Shown here in pieces: positions 39,101-50,600 of a stretch of DNA of 64,000 nucleotides. Location: the NCBI GenBank assembly GCA_963693305.1, contig OY855914.1, positions 26,584,972-26,648,971 of the forward strand, given 5' to 3'. Source of the stretch: Meandrina meandrites (taxonomy: Eukaryota; Cnidaria; Anthozoa; Scleractinia; Meandrinidae). The translations under genes and the position numbers were made by a program. Position 1 is the first letter of the stretch. Every line of letters starts with the position of its first letter. A model generated the notes under the pieces. It did no database searches. It saw nothing but the letters and a program-made list of their open reading frames with translations, and had not been told where the DNA came from.

Positions 39101-42100
39101 CCATCTACTGCAGTCTCTGTGAACTGCAACTTGTCAATCTCCTCCTAAAATGGAAACATTAAACGGTTGGTCAATGGAGATTTCTATACAAGGGAAAGGA
39201 AGCGATAAAATTACAGTAATACTTATATTTTTGTGGTCTACTAGATGGTCCTAGATGGTATACAGAAGCGCAGAATCGGATAAACGCGGGTGGTAATTTA
39301 AATGAAAATAACATAGAACAGGAATTACGTATAAATATTTTTATGTGGTTGTGTGTCAGTAATAAGCAGAAACTGCCGATACAACAAATCCCCCTGGGTT
39401 ACTACTCTGTTCAAGGAAATTTGGGAGGGATCCGGCCGGAGGTCGTGGGTTCAAATCCCACCGGGGTCAAGAATCTCTTTGCCCCCAGGGATCACTCCCA
39501 AATTTCCTTTAACGGGGTAGTAACCCACGGGAATTTGGTGCATCGGCAGTATTGCCTACTACTGGCACTCAATCGCACAAAAAAAGTTCTTAGTTACGTG
39601 GGGTGCCACGCGGTTCCAAACCTATATCTACAACCAGAAATGAGTTTCTGCTATAATATAGTACAATCTGGAAGAAAACGGGCCAGTTGGCTCTTACAAA
39701 GCGTGGCCGAGGACCTGAGTATACAAAGGGCAAATCCTGCTATTGGTAGATTGAGAACTTTAATATGACGCCTACAGATTACAAGACCTGCACCCTTTGC
39801 CACTTGCGGCCGCTACCTCTTTGAAAATATCATGTGGCATACACGCGGGGACCGTAAATGTTATATCTCTGCCACAAGCTTAAGTTTCTCTGGTGAAATA
39901 ATTTTTTGGCCGTCACATGAAATGTTTGTCATTTTATCATCTGCGCAAACTGATTTGAAATTAGCTGAAAGGCTTGACTGACACAAAGCTTGTTAAGAAA
40001 CTATAAGATTTTTAATGCAGACGACTGGGGACGAGTCAGCTAACACACTAAAGCGCAAGCGCGTAAACTTCTGCGGTACGAAACTTTTGAAGGGGGTAAG
40101 GGGTGGAAAGTACCTGGCTGTGTGCACCAGGTAAAGCGTGGAATGTACCGGCTTTACTTTTAGAAGAACACAAAGACGATATATTTGTTTTGGAAGACTA
40201 TTTTCTTTCCTTGTGGTATAATTCTTCCTCGACCAATCTCGTCCCCAGAGGCCGCGATCCTTCTGGTCTGCGCCAGGGATCAGGACATCTTGGGCGCGAT
40301 CCATTGGACCAAAATTTCCGGAAATTCCGGTACAAAATCGAATGGAACAGAACATTTCTGGAAACTCATTTCGAAAATTTTGGACAACCTCCAGAGGTTG
40401 TCCCTTTTTTCCGGAAATTTGGAAATTCCGGGAATTTCCTGTTCCATTGGTCATTATCACTCCGTTTCGTCCTCTTCAAGACCTAAAAGATGGCGGCGGC
40501 AGGTGTTTTCACCAGCCATACGTATGTTTCTTCGTTTTACGCGACATAGAATAATTCTCATGACACATTTCAATGTCAGCGACGCGACGACACGTTTCGT
40601 ACAATTCTTGGAAGAGAAGTTTCTTGATCTTGTCAAGTGCAATGTCACGTAATTGTATCGTAAATGAAAATAAATCGTACAGCGGGCGTAAAGGCAGATA
40701 TCTCGAAAGATTGAGTTCAAAATAGTCATAGATGTAACTACGGGTAAATTTACCTCTCCTCACGAACAAGTTAACAGGTAATTATCATCCCCTTGTTGCT
40801 TCGCAAAATTAAAAATGTCTGTTTACTTGAAATCGTACTCGAGTAACAAACAACTCCAACTGCAAATTCGCCATTTTGACGTGACTGGTTCAGTCAAGTG
40901 GAAAATACCGTTCCTTTCGGCACGGGAAAATTTCGGAAACTCAAACCGAAATTTTTGGTTGAATGGATCGCGCCCCTGGGCTTATCCGTGAAAGCCCGCC
41001 AAAATGCGACCGAATCTGATTGGTTGTTGAAAACTTGTTCGTGTCATCACAATCTCGGGCGCACGCGCACAGTCAAACCGGAACCAGGATTTCCTGGTTC
41101 CGGTTTTGGATTTGCCCAGACCCGTTGAGTTTCGTTGGTCAAGGGAAACGCAGGCTCTGGGAACGAGATTGTATGGAAAGCCATAACTGCCTTATGTGAT
41201 CGTTAATCATTACGTTTTGACGTTTCGTCATTATGTGATGTGGTCCTGTCGTGTTGTATCTTCCATATTCCGTTACGTGGTGTAGTTTTGGCATTATGTT
41301 TTGAAGGTTCTTCATTATGATTTCCGCTTTTGTCATTATGTGATGAGGTTTGATCATTATGTGATGTGGTTCCTTCGTTATGTGTTGTGGTTTTACCATT
41401 ATGTAATGTTATTCTATTTTTGGCAATTCGAGTTTACTTCCGGTGTCAATCATTATTTCCCAGGTCCCTCTCGTCTTTAAGAACCCGCTTAACCGGTTTG
41501 CTCTACAAGATACTTTGTGTAGCATACTTTACGTACGTTTTGCCTTTTTGCCTTTCGGAAAAAAAATCATGGAGGACATTTTGAAGGAGTTGCATTTGGA
41601 ATCTCTTATTCCCCAGTTTTTAGCTGAACGAATCGAGCCTGCGAACGTGGCGGCATTATCGGACGAAGAACTTTGTCGTGTAGGCGTAACAACGATTGGA
41701 GATCGCCTCCGTCTCCGTGATCTTTGTGGAAAAAGATCGTACGCGCGGGTCAGTGGCGTCAAATGTTCTCCAGGAACGCATGGCTCTGTTTACTGGTCGT
41801 AATAGCAGAAGGGCTGATCGCAAAAAAAGGCAGTTGCTAAAAGGAGTTGGACAGTTGGTTTCGTTTGTGTTGCTGATCGCCACCAAAGCAAAATTCCCAC
41901 CTCTACAGAGAAACAGTTACGCTTACACGACAAAGTTCTTCGTCCGATAATGCCGCCACGTTCGCAGGCTCGATTCGTTCAATGCAACTCCTTCAAAATG
42001 TCCTCCATGATTTTTTTTTCCGAAAGGCAAAAAGGCAAAACATACGTAAAGTATGCTACACGAAGTATCTTGTAGAGCAAACCGGTTAAGCGGGTTCTTA

Positions 42101-44600
42101 AAGACGAGAGGGACCTGGGAAATAATGATTGACACCGGAAGTAAACTCGAATTGCCAAAAATAGAATAACATTACATAATGGTAAAACCACAACACATAA
42201 TGGTGAAACCACATAACGAAGGAACCGCACCACATAATGAAGGAACTGCACCACATAATGAAGGAACTGCAACACATAATGAAGGAACTGCAACACATAA
42301 TGAAGGAACTGCACCACATAATGAAGGAACTGCAACACATAATGAAGGAACTGCAACACATAATGAAGGAACTGCACCACATAATGAAGGAACTGCACCA
42401 CATAAAGAAACAACGACACAACATAATAGAAAGACCCCAGCACGTAATGAAATAACTTCAACACATAATGATAAAACCACAACGCATAACGAAGGAACCA
42501 CATCACATAATGATCAAACCTCATCACATAATGACAAAAGCGGAAATCATAATGAAGAACCTTCAAAACATAATGCCAAAACTACACCACGTAACGGAAT
42601 ATGGAAGATACAACATGACAGGACCACATCACATAATGACGAAACGTCAAAATGTAACGATTAACGACCACATAAGGCAGTTATGGCTTTCCATAAGATT
42701 GTTCCTTGACCAGAAAACTTTGCGGTAAACACATGCGCAGAAGATAAATCTATTACGTGCTTGAACTCCCGAACGTCACGTGCTTTTCTCTGCGGTTCAA
42801 TTATTATAGACTCCGTGGCGCCAAGTTAAAACCACAAATTGATTAAATTAGACTTTTAAGCGTGACAGAGCTTCATGTAAAATAATTCTTGATATGCATA
42901 TGGTACATTTCATAAACTGAGAATAAAAGAAATTGATTCGATTAATCGATAATATCAGTGTCATAACTGGTTTTATTAAAGCAAAGCAACTACTACTGAT
43001 GATGCTGTGTTTGCAAAAAAAAGCCTTTTCATTGCATAGCTGTGGTAAATATTAAAAAACGCTTTCGTAATTAAATATGCAAACATTTTAAAGCGGGATT
43101 TTTGGAAAAATTTCTTAACAACCACGAATCAAACACTCCATGTGTACTGGGCTTTATAAGATGTTTTCTGATTTGATCTGCTAATTCTTTTTCGAAAAAC
43201 GACTTCCGTCGGAGTGTTTAGTTTTGGTGTTCTGTGTTTTAAGTCAGTCGTGGAAAAATGAGACAACTTATTCCGGATTGTGCTGATTGGCTAAAATTTG
43301 ACACTTTAGACAACCGCAAGCGGCGTAAATTTCGAGGCATTTCAAAAGTGTATGTTGCGAAACTTATTTAAACAAGTTGCAGTTTGAATTCACAGGACAG
43401 GTCGCTGGGCAAAGTTTTCTGAATTCTTAGACTCAATAGATTCCATAGTTAAAATTAGCAAAGCAGGAAGAAAAACAAAACAAAAAGTATCACGCTACAT
43501 ACGCTGATGAAGAGACAAACAAAAGTTTTGTTACAAACGAATAAAAGTATCGTGTTACGATTGTAAAGAAACACGCGAAGTATAACGTCTGGTGTTGCAA
43601 CGTCTTGTTGAACGTGAAATCAGGCAAACAAACAAAAAATAAAACATCATACTTTTAATTACTCGGCCCCTTTGCATTCTGCACTATCCTTTGAGACTCA
43701 GAGTTTCTTTCTTGCATCGCTTGTTGTTTAAAATGGATGAAGGTACGTGACTCGCATGAATGGCAATGAACTGTACTTACTGTATTTACTTTAGGACATC
43801 ACGAAACACGTTTATACTGAAATGTCGGATGGATAGCAATCGATTGTGTTGAATATGATAGTAGATTTATTAAGTTAACTTACGAGAGTAGTAACTGGCA
43901 ACCTAGTTCTACATTACATGCTCTCAATAACTTTTGTGAACAGGATAATAGTAAATGTCATCAATGTTATGTTAATCAGTCCGTGTCTGCCAAAGCATGC
44001 CTTGAGTAAGGTCGTGATAAGCAACACGGACGTAGAAAAGTATTTGTATTTATTAATGATAGTTATTTTTTGGTTACCTGTAGCTAATAGCGAAGCGCGC
44101 GAAGTTTAAAAATAGAAGTCAGATGATTATACCCCCACGAGGCTCAGACAATATCTGCGCCTTCTCAGAGAAATAGAGGGAATCTAGGCGAAGTTTTCCT
44201 TTCAAAAAAAGTGTTTTAGGAAAACTGGCTGTTTTAGAAAGTGTTTTAGAAAAATCGTCCGCCATTCCGGTTTGTTTGTCTGACGTCACTCGCGCGCTTC
44301 GCTATTAAAAGTGAAAATCTTTCCGTTTATACTTTCATCAAGTCTAGAACAAATTTTGATTGTACATTTGATGAAGAAATAATTCGTGTTAACACCAGTT
44401 GCTTCGGATCTTCATTTTCATTATATTGTTTTAATTACCTGAAGAGCAGAGACACCAAGACCATCTGTAGCTAGTTTTGAGAGCGTTTGACTAAAAAGGC
44501 TCGCGTCAAGTATATCCGCTGTGAAGCATGGACAATGCAGGGTGGAAAACAGAATTAAAATCGTCAGATATCTCGGTTGTAGAATCGAGGAGGTAGTCAT
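24802..44600 (-). CDS. CACHD1-like: VWFA and cache domain-containing protein, copy C (13 exons, 1055 aa, truncated in the TM helix)
   Basis: Exons in transcript order: 44439..44600, 38554..39144, 34688..34835, 33387..33670, 32605..32740, 31874..32147, 30910..31106, 28225..28534, 27851..28039, 26380..26720, 25749..25890, 25432..25658, 24802..24968. GT/AG and phase are kept throughout (3168 nt), and every difference from B is a whole number of codons: +3 in exon 1, +3 in exon 10, -9 in exon 11. The MIDAS reads DTSAS, with Ala in place of the usual Gly but metal ligands kept. The ectodomain is intact. The last exon has an enlarged Asp-rich stalk and then stops at a TAA (24802..24804) after [10 protein letters not shown], about 7 residues into the helix. 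The predicted product is secreted or weakly membrane-associated. Alternatively a transcript may splice to the distal exon at 23444..23613. Introns are larger than in B because of inserted repeats. Confidence 0.88.
27375..27472. repeat. Inverted repeat in intron 9 of copy C (hairpin)
   Basis: Left arm agatgctgacacacaaaagg, right arm tctttcgtgtgtcagcatct. It sits at the same place as the copy B hairpin at 10664..10752. The arms differ in sequence between copies while pairing is largely kept. Confidence 0.68.
29316..29627 (+). mobile_element. tRNA-derived SINE, full length
   Basis: Starts with an A box (tggcctaatggttagtacgc) and B box (ggattcgagccc), followed by a core with ttcttgggtaagacacttta and aggtgtataaataggtaccg. 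Flanking copies agtacctgaa (29306..29315) and agtacatgaa (29628..29637) look like a target site duplication. The homologous intron 7 of B lacks the insertion and has a single copy of that site near 12280. Confidence 0.88.
34855..35330. repeat. Intron 2 minisatellite of copy C, mainly 8-bp unit gccggtca
   Basis: About 34965..35080 is a near-perfect array of gccggtca, flanked on both sides by gtca and gccagtca variants. A second, more degenerate block lies at about 35180..35330, separated by a partial repeat of the exon 3 acceptor region (atcaaattttaccaatccaacctg). Confidence 0.92.
35605..35680. mobile_element. Short palindromic element (hairpin of about 35-bp arms)
   Basis: Left arm aaccgctttttgggacgtca through cgttcccccc and right arm gggggagcgttgcgtg through aaaaagcggctt pair almost completely, with a 6-base loop. 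The palindrome resembles a repeat family I remember as abundant in coral genomes; that link is from memory. Confidence 0.78.
37025..37424. mobile_element. Foldback element with about 105-bp inverted arms
   Basis: 37025..37128 is the near-exact reverse complement of 37319..37424 (attatcacaggcttcccaag at the left, through gtatgcgacagcttgtg). The 190-base centre has a small hairpin (tcgttgtctctcc against ggggagacaacga) and no recognisable coding sequence. Confidence 0.88.
37437..37730 (+). mobile_element. tRNA-derived SINE, same family as 29316..29627
   Basis: A box tggcgtaatggttagtgcac and B box gggttcgatccc, then the family core (ttcttgggcaagatacttta, aggtgtacaaatgggtaccg, gcgatggactagcatccc). 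It begins a few bases after the foldback element. Confidence 0.9.
39358..39552. mobile_element. Palindromic element with B-box-like centre, intron 1 of copy C
   Basis: Terminal inverted repeats of about 50 bases (ctgccgatacaacaaatccc against gaatttggtgcatcggcag, continuing to aggaaatttgggagg). The centre holds ggttcaaatccc. It corresponds to the element at 18556..18724 in copy B, so it was present before B and C separated. Confidence 0.75.
39830..41159. other. Repeat-rich insertion block in intron 1 of copy C
   Basis: From about 40060 to 41159 no match to the A or B introns was seen. The block contains several short inverted repeats (ttttggacaacctccagagg against its complement near 40400; aaccggaaccagg / cctggttccggtt near 41080..41115) and ends next to the large foldback element. 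Open frames up to 155 codons (for example 40185..40652) lack recognised domains and have no start or splice context to support them. Confidence 0.55.
41569..41950 (+). pseudogene. SAM-domain-like coding fragment inside the foldback element
   Basis: From the ATG at 41569 the frame reads [40 protein letters not shown] and [14 protein letters not shown]. This has the spacing of a sterile alpha motif domain (short helices, D-E-L, G-V-T-x-I-G-x-R-L). After about residue 53 this frame ends at 41802, while the plus-one frame continues with a basic stretch ([17 protein letters not shown]) to a stop at 41948..41950, so a frameshift is likely. Only the N-terminal part of a gene is present; the parent gene is unknown. 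A second, deleted start of the same sequence faces the opposite way in the right arm. Confidence 0.62.
42195..42425. repeat. 21-bp tandem repeat in the right arm of the foldback element
   Basis: About ten units of gaaggaactgcaacacataat with c/a variants (in translation, HNEGTAP or HNEGTAT). The left arm holds only degenerate 21-bp spaced relatives (cattatgtgatgtggt), so the array expanded or shrank after the inversion formed. Confidence 0.92.
44085..44307. mobile_element. MITE with about 20-bp terminal inverted repeats
   Basis: Ends taatagcgaagcgcgcgaa and actcgcgcgcttcgctatta. The 223-bp body is non-coding. It is absent at the same place in intron 1 of copy B (near 20265), where gctaattacgg continues uninterrupted. 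Confidence 0.82.
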
Positions 44601-47600
44601 CGTTTTGAAGCGACGATGAGTCACGATCGTCTCCAAAACGTCATTCGTGTGTGTTTTCAAAGACGGAATTTATCGAAATGCAAATGAAGCTGCCTTGTCA
44701 ACGTCATTCCTAGGCTCTCTCTCTCTTTTCCTTCCTTGTCGAGGAGACAGATAATGGAGGAAAAGGAGAGAGAGTCTGGGAACGAGGTTGCAGCCTTGTA
44801 CGTTTTTATGATGACGTTACTTAGCTTGATTTTCCTGAAACGCGACAAGGAGCATATTCTTGTAAAGAATCAATATTTGCATCTGATTGCGTGAAGTGAA
44901 ACATGACGTCGAAAAAAAAAATAAGCGGAATATTCATTCACAGACTGTGGAATGATCAAAACAGAAACAGAATTAGAAGGAAAAGAACTTCCACACCGCT
45001 GTGGAATTACAGCACTGCTTATTTTATTTGTATTCAACATGCGCAACATCGGTCATTGGGGACCTTACGACTGCAAGAAGAACGTCACCCCCAGGGGGGG
45101 TACTCAGGATTTCAAGTGACGGGGATGATAGAAGGATTTTTTGGGGTTGAAGTTTTCGATTCCAGGATTTTTTTTGGGTAAGAAAATTTGGCAAGTATTT
45201 TTTTTGGGTGGCTTGATTTAAGAAGGGGTTTTTGGGGGTATTACTGGCCTTGGCTGTGTAGTTTGGCTGTGCGGACCAATCATAAGACAACTGCTTCTTT
45301 GTTTTCCTGAATTGCTTGACAAGTTCTGGGTCTCAAAAAACGTATTCGCACTTGTTTTCTGTAACAAGTGACACATTAATGATGAAATCTACCAATTGTT
45401 ACAAAATTTGTCCGCTAGTGCGAATTGGCCCTTAAATATAAATTCACTTTTTTAGTCGACATTGTCGTAAGAGTCACCGTCGTGGTTTCGTCCCTAATAA
45501 TAATGAACGACTTGCTGTTCAGAGCCATATTTGCCAAATTACCAGCCGCCAGTAAAACTACTGGAGCTCGAAACTGAAGATCGAAAACGTCGCTTGGCGG
45601 AAAATTGTATTCAAAACAAGTTCTGTAAAATTTCAGATCTAGTTCCTTACATTGTCCAAGTAGCCAATCACGTATAAAACTAAGTAAGTATTAAAATCTT
45701 CTCTTTTGTGGGAAAGATACATGTGCCAAGGCTTGTTTTGAAATGGAAAGAAAGTGCAACATTGCATCTGCATTTTCTGGGAAACCACAGAAAATCATTC
45801 AACAATGACAAGGCGATTGGAGTAATTTTACGCATAAAGTATGATGTTAAACGCATGGCTATAGGCTACTTGGCAGATATGAATGATTTTTAGATAAAAA
45901 CGGATATTAATTTCATCAGTATGACTAAAACAAAGATTTTTTCTTTGTCCCACGCTCGTGACAAATAAACATTTCATCTTTACCATTTCTTCAGTTCTTC
46001 AGTTTTAATAAAGATAACTCTAATAAAATCGCAAATTGTTTTTATCCATGAGATACCCAGCGGCCAGAGAAGAAAATTTTATTTTATAGCAGTATTTATT
46101 GACTCCTCAACGTTGGGGAGGAAAGATTGCGTGACGAGCCAAAAGAACGTGTGCGTAGGAGGCTATGTTGAAAGGGGAAGACTAAAACTCGCTGAAATAG
46201 TACTTGACCTGACCGAATTGTTGTTAACCTCACTGAAAAAAAAAATGTCTTTCTATTTCCGCAAACATATTTGCCGAAACATTTGAGCAATGATAACTAT
46301 ATAACTCTGTCCTCGTAGATGCCTCTTTCATTTTTTGACTTTTTTCCCTGACGGGGGGAATTGGGGAGAGGTGAAAAGTAAGTGCGGGGAGCCTGGGGAA
46401 TAAAGAAGCAAAGGTGTTTTTGTTTTTTTTTTCCTCCCCCCCCCCCCCCCCCCCCCAACCCGGAAAAATTAGCAAGCAACGGCCATTAAAAATTTTCATT
46501 CCATAAAGGCTCCTAATCTACCTCATCTATATAAGTCCTCAAGTTTGCAATGGTCACACTTTAGTATATGGTGTATGATGTATTCAGTTCGGACACGAAG
46601 TCCGCTGTTTGGCATGCTTGCAGGCTATTATGGACTTCGATCGACTTCGATCAAAACCTTGATCGAAGTAATGTAAGTTTCTTTTGTAAAATAAATTAGA
46701 TTCATTTCGCTAGTTATCAATGAAACTTTGAATGAAAGTTTAAGTATGAGTATTTCTAGAGTCGTTCTATCGAAAGGAAACGCAGCCAGAACTGGCGTAA
46801 AGGTTTGTATTTTTTCGTTGTTTTGATATTCCATTCACGAAAATTTGTTTATAATTTTCCAGCTGAATTTTCAGGAAACGTTTTGTTCCCTTACACACGT
46901 TATTATTCTTTATTTATTGAAGGGTTCTGTGTGTTTCTTTTCTCCGTCTTGTGTGGCTGCAAAACGGTGTCATAGCAGATGCTACAGCAGGTGTGTCAAA
47001 GGCTGATCAACAACGTATCTCTCCTTACAATACCAATACGTTGTCCAATAGACAGGTTATGAGAATAAAGTGATTCATCAACAGGGAGATAATGTCTTGA
47101 TGCTTGCTGAAATGAACGTGCTGTGTCCATCATATGCATGAGTATGCATGCTTGACAACTCGTACTGCTTGTAAAATTATGACTGATATCATGTCATGCT
47201 ATCAGTACTTCAGTATTGGGTGATTTAGAGTTCGCTGTTTTAACACAAATATGTTGTACATTACTAAAAACTAGCAATTATATAGTGCAATTCCTGAGTT
47301 TTGATTGGTTTACAGATGGTATATGAGCTCATATGCCTTGTACCACAAATACAAAATAGGTATACATGTCAGTGAGAACAGCTCGGGAGATCAAGTAATG
47401 GCGCAATGCACCTCATTGGCTATCTACCATCTCATATCCAACGCGTGCTTGAGGAATTTTTGTCAAGTATCTCAAGTGTTATAAATCAACTCAGTTTGTA
47501 GGCAGTCACTTTCATTGTCAAAGCTTTTGTCTCATACTGATAAATTATGCTGTAGAAATTATACCAGGAATCTCGTTGATCAGCTCACATCAAGAACTTT

Positions 47601-47678
47601 TCTCGCCATGTAATAATTCAATGTGATGTTGGTATATTTTGTATATCTAACCATGTAAAAATATCCATCTCTTCTCAG
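44601..47678. other. Head-to-head intergenic region between copy C and CPT2
   Basis: The part to about 46440 is duplicated upstream of copy B. It contains a purine/pyrimidine hairpin (about 44705..44792), a repeat with cccaggggggggtactcagg (45085..45245) and a poly-C run (46434..46456). It probably holds the promoters of both genes. The CPT2 first exon must lie in or near 46.5-47.6 kb but could not be fixed. The reading MSISRVVLSKGNAARTGVK at 46746..46802 looks like a mitochondrial targeting peptide and is followed by GT. Its phase (0) does not fit the next exon, which needs phase 2. Confidence 0.55.
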
Positions 47679-50600
47679 TTCAAGTTCAGAAGATCATAGG
47701 TACATTGAACCCAAGACCAAGGTTCACACATTTCATTTTCAAGACAGTCTTCCGCGACTGCCAATTCCAAAACTTGAGGATACATGTCGCAGATATCTTG
47801 ATGCACAGAAACCATTATTAACTCCTGAACAGTATGAAGACACCAAACAACTTGTTGACAAGTTTCAAAAGCGCGAAGCACCAGGTATGTAAATTTAATT
47901 TACAATGTATGTGTTTTGGTTAAATTTTACTCTTGGTACAAATTGTTTGGTATACCGTAAATATTACAGTTATAAGTATGGATTTTGGGGTCAGGTTTGA
48001 AAAAGGCTAGGAAAAATCACATCTTTGCACTCAAATAGCCAAAGGGTTTCTTGAAGCTTGTACCCCTACCCCATACCCCCCACCCCTCAATCAGACCGAG
48101 TCCTACACTCATGCCAACTATTAGGCCATGTGTCGCACCCCACACCCTGCCACTCCATAGCTAACACTGTACATGTGTGCATAAGTTCCCATCAGTTGGT
48201 AAGTGAAGTTGATAAGGAAATCAAAAAAGCAGCTTGACCTTCGGGCAAGCTGTTAATCCATTGTACTACCCAGAAGCTGTGAGGTGGTAGCCCGAAATTA
48301 ATTTTTTCAATAAAGACAATAAAATTTATTTACTGCGCAAAATACATGCGATCCACTAATTCTACAGTACTTAAATAGAAACGCATGATTTAACATATGA
48401 TGATAATTTGCTTATTAATTAATTGTGTGCAAACATGTGTGAAATTCTGCACGCACTCCAAAAATAGAATGACTTTGGTCGCTTAGATTTCTTGGTCATT
48501 TCAACTAAGAAAAAAATTGTATTGTTTCACTTTCCCTAACAAATTGTTTGCTCCACGCTCATTTCTGTAGTTTGTCATAAAATATTGCTTGCCCACTGGG
48601 CTTGCCCATCGGGCAACCAGTGATCTAAAGACACTAGCCTGGCGAGTCATTCCACTAGCCCCGGGCTATCGGACAGCACTTTTGTCGCGCCCTGTAAGCA
48701 CTTTACAAAATCAACCAATATTGCTGAGTTTTTGTTGATTTAACTGTGATCCCATTTAAGTTTTGATGTTTTCTCTCTCATTAGGTCTTAATGCTAAGCT
48801 TGTACAGCAAAACAAGAGCAACAAACACACTAGTTACATAGCAGGTAATTTTAAAAACCCTTAAATCTTTTTAACCCTTAAATCAGTGTTTATTGCTTCA
48901 TTTATGATAAGTCTTGTTGATTTGAAAAATAACATTTTTGTTTGATGACGGCATTTGACAGGTCCTTGGTATGACATGTATTTATCAGCACGGGAGTCAA
49001 TAGTCCTGAACTACAATCCATTCATGACGTTTAAAGATGACCCAGCAGCAGAAAATAATGACCAGGTAGGGCTGCTTTAAATTTGTTGGTATTTAAACAT
49101 AATTTCAAAGTTTTTTTTGGCTTAAACTATTAGATACACCTGTACATGCATGTGATTTTTTTTCCGTAAATTTCCCTTTTAGGTTAATTTGCATTCATAA
49201 ATAAAGAACTGAGGTTTTAACCTTCATTTATGAAAACTTAAATGTGTTGGGCCAGTTTCATTTGTTATTAGTATCATTTTTAATTAAATTTCCATCCTTG
49301 GTAAATTATTAAAAATATATACTTTTTTTTTTATTTTCAGTATCAAGCCAATTTTGTGATTTTTTTTTTTTTTAAAAGAAAAGTTGTGTGCTTAGTAAGC
49401 ACTGTGTTGTGTTCTTGGGCAAGATACTTTTCTCTCATAGTGCCTCTCTCCACCCAGGTGAATAAATGGGTACCGGCAAAATTACTGCTGGGGGTAACCC
49501 TGCAATGAGTAGCATCCCATTCAGGGGCGGGGGGGGGGGGGGGGGGGGGTAGAAACACTCCTAGTTACATGTACTTCATGCTACAGAAACCAGATATAAG
49601 CTCCAGCCTGTTAGGCCACTAGGCTCATATGCATTTTACTTAGTTAGCATCATAGTTTTGAACTGCCTGTGTGTCTGCTTCAATGTACAGCTCAGAAACA
49701 CAGTTAGCCTGCGTTGCAGACAAACTAAAGCAAGACTATACCAGGGTTAAGTTCATCTGCAATGCTGGCTAAAACACAGAGCATTTACAAAAAATTGACT
49801 TGGTGGCACGTTTGCTATGTTTTTGTTTGTAGGTAGTCAGAGCTACTAACATGATAAAGTCAGCCATGAGGTTTAAGTTATCATTAGATGAAACACTCCT
49901 TGAACCAGATGTTTATCATTTGAAGCCACAATTAAGTGATACACAGTGGTTTAAGAATGTTATAAGGTGAGAGTCCTGGATTGTCTACATGCACACAAGT
50001 ATTCCTTATTCATTTGATTTGTCAGCTTAAGGACGACATCGATCAAAAATTTTACTTTGGAATCTTAGCTCGATCATTTTCTTTTTTTCTTTTTTTCTGG
50101 TTCCATGTTAGTATATATTTGCATGTAAATCGTTCAATTCCAAAAAAAAAGAAAGAAAGGAAAAACAAGTAGCGGTCTTTACAAAACACAGATTTGGACA
50201 TTCACGTTGTTGAGACAGTTTACAATTATTGTTATAACCCAGAGACCTCGGACTATTAGGCAAACTCGCAATCTCATTGGCTACACAAGCACTGTCTAAA
50301 TTTCAATAGACTGCCCTAGGATGCGAGTGAGTAAAATTGCCAAATTGAACATCATAAACCAAAACTATAAACTAACCACTCTCACTGAGCTATTTCTTGA
50401 ACAGATCAGTCTCTGGGTTATGCTAAAACAGTTATACTGCTCACTCCGGATTTCCGTCGACTTTTGGTAGTTGACTTGGGGGTTTGCCCCTCATCAGTTA
50501 TCAGCAGATGGAAGCCTCAAGCCGCGTAATTGTTAACGAGGATTTTCATTTGCCCAGCGAGTTTTACAGATACTAAGTATTTCCTGCTTCTCTGGTTTTT

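Larger units (their letters stand above)
41160..42710. mobile_element. Large foldback element with long inverted arms
   Basis: Left arm about 41160..41695, right arm about 41913..42710. Outer ends match as gtatggaaagccataactgc and its complement, and inner ends as gaacgtggcggcattatcgg and its complement. The arms differ by a repeat expansion (about 21-bp units, 42195..42420) in the right arm and by a 33-base deletion in its SAM-like segment. The spacer is about 215 bases. It lies in intron 1 of copy C and is absent from A and B. The type could be a foldback DNA transposon or an inverted duplication of a captured sequence. Confidence 0.88.

Noticed and set aside
40185..40652. 155-codon open frame as a gene
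   Set aside because: Its first part crosses internal inverted repeats, both strands are open, and no domain is recognisable.
46746..46802. CPT2 first exon (targeting peptide)
   Set aside because: The peptide looks right and GT follows, but its phase is 0 and the next exon at 47679 needs two bases from the previous exon; no acceptor in the next 25 bases repairs this.
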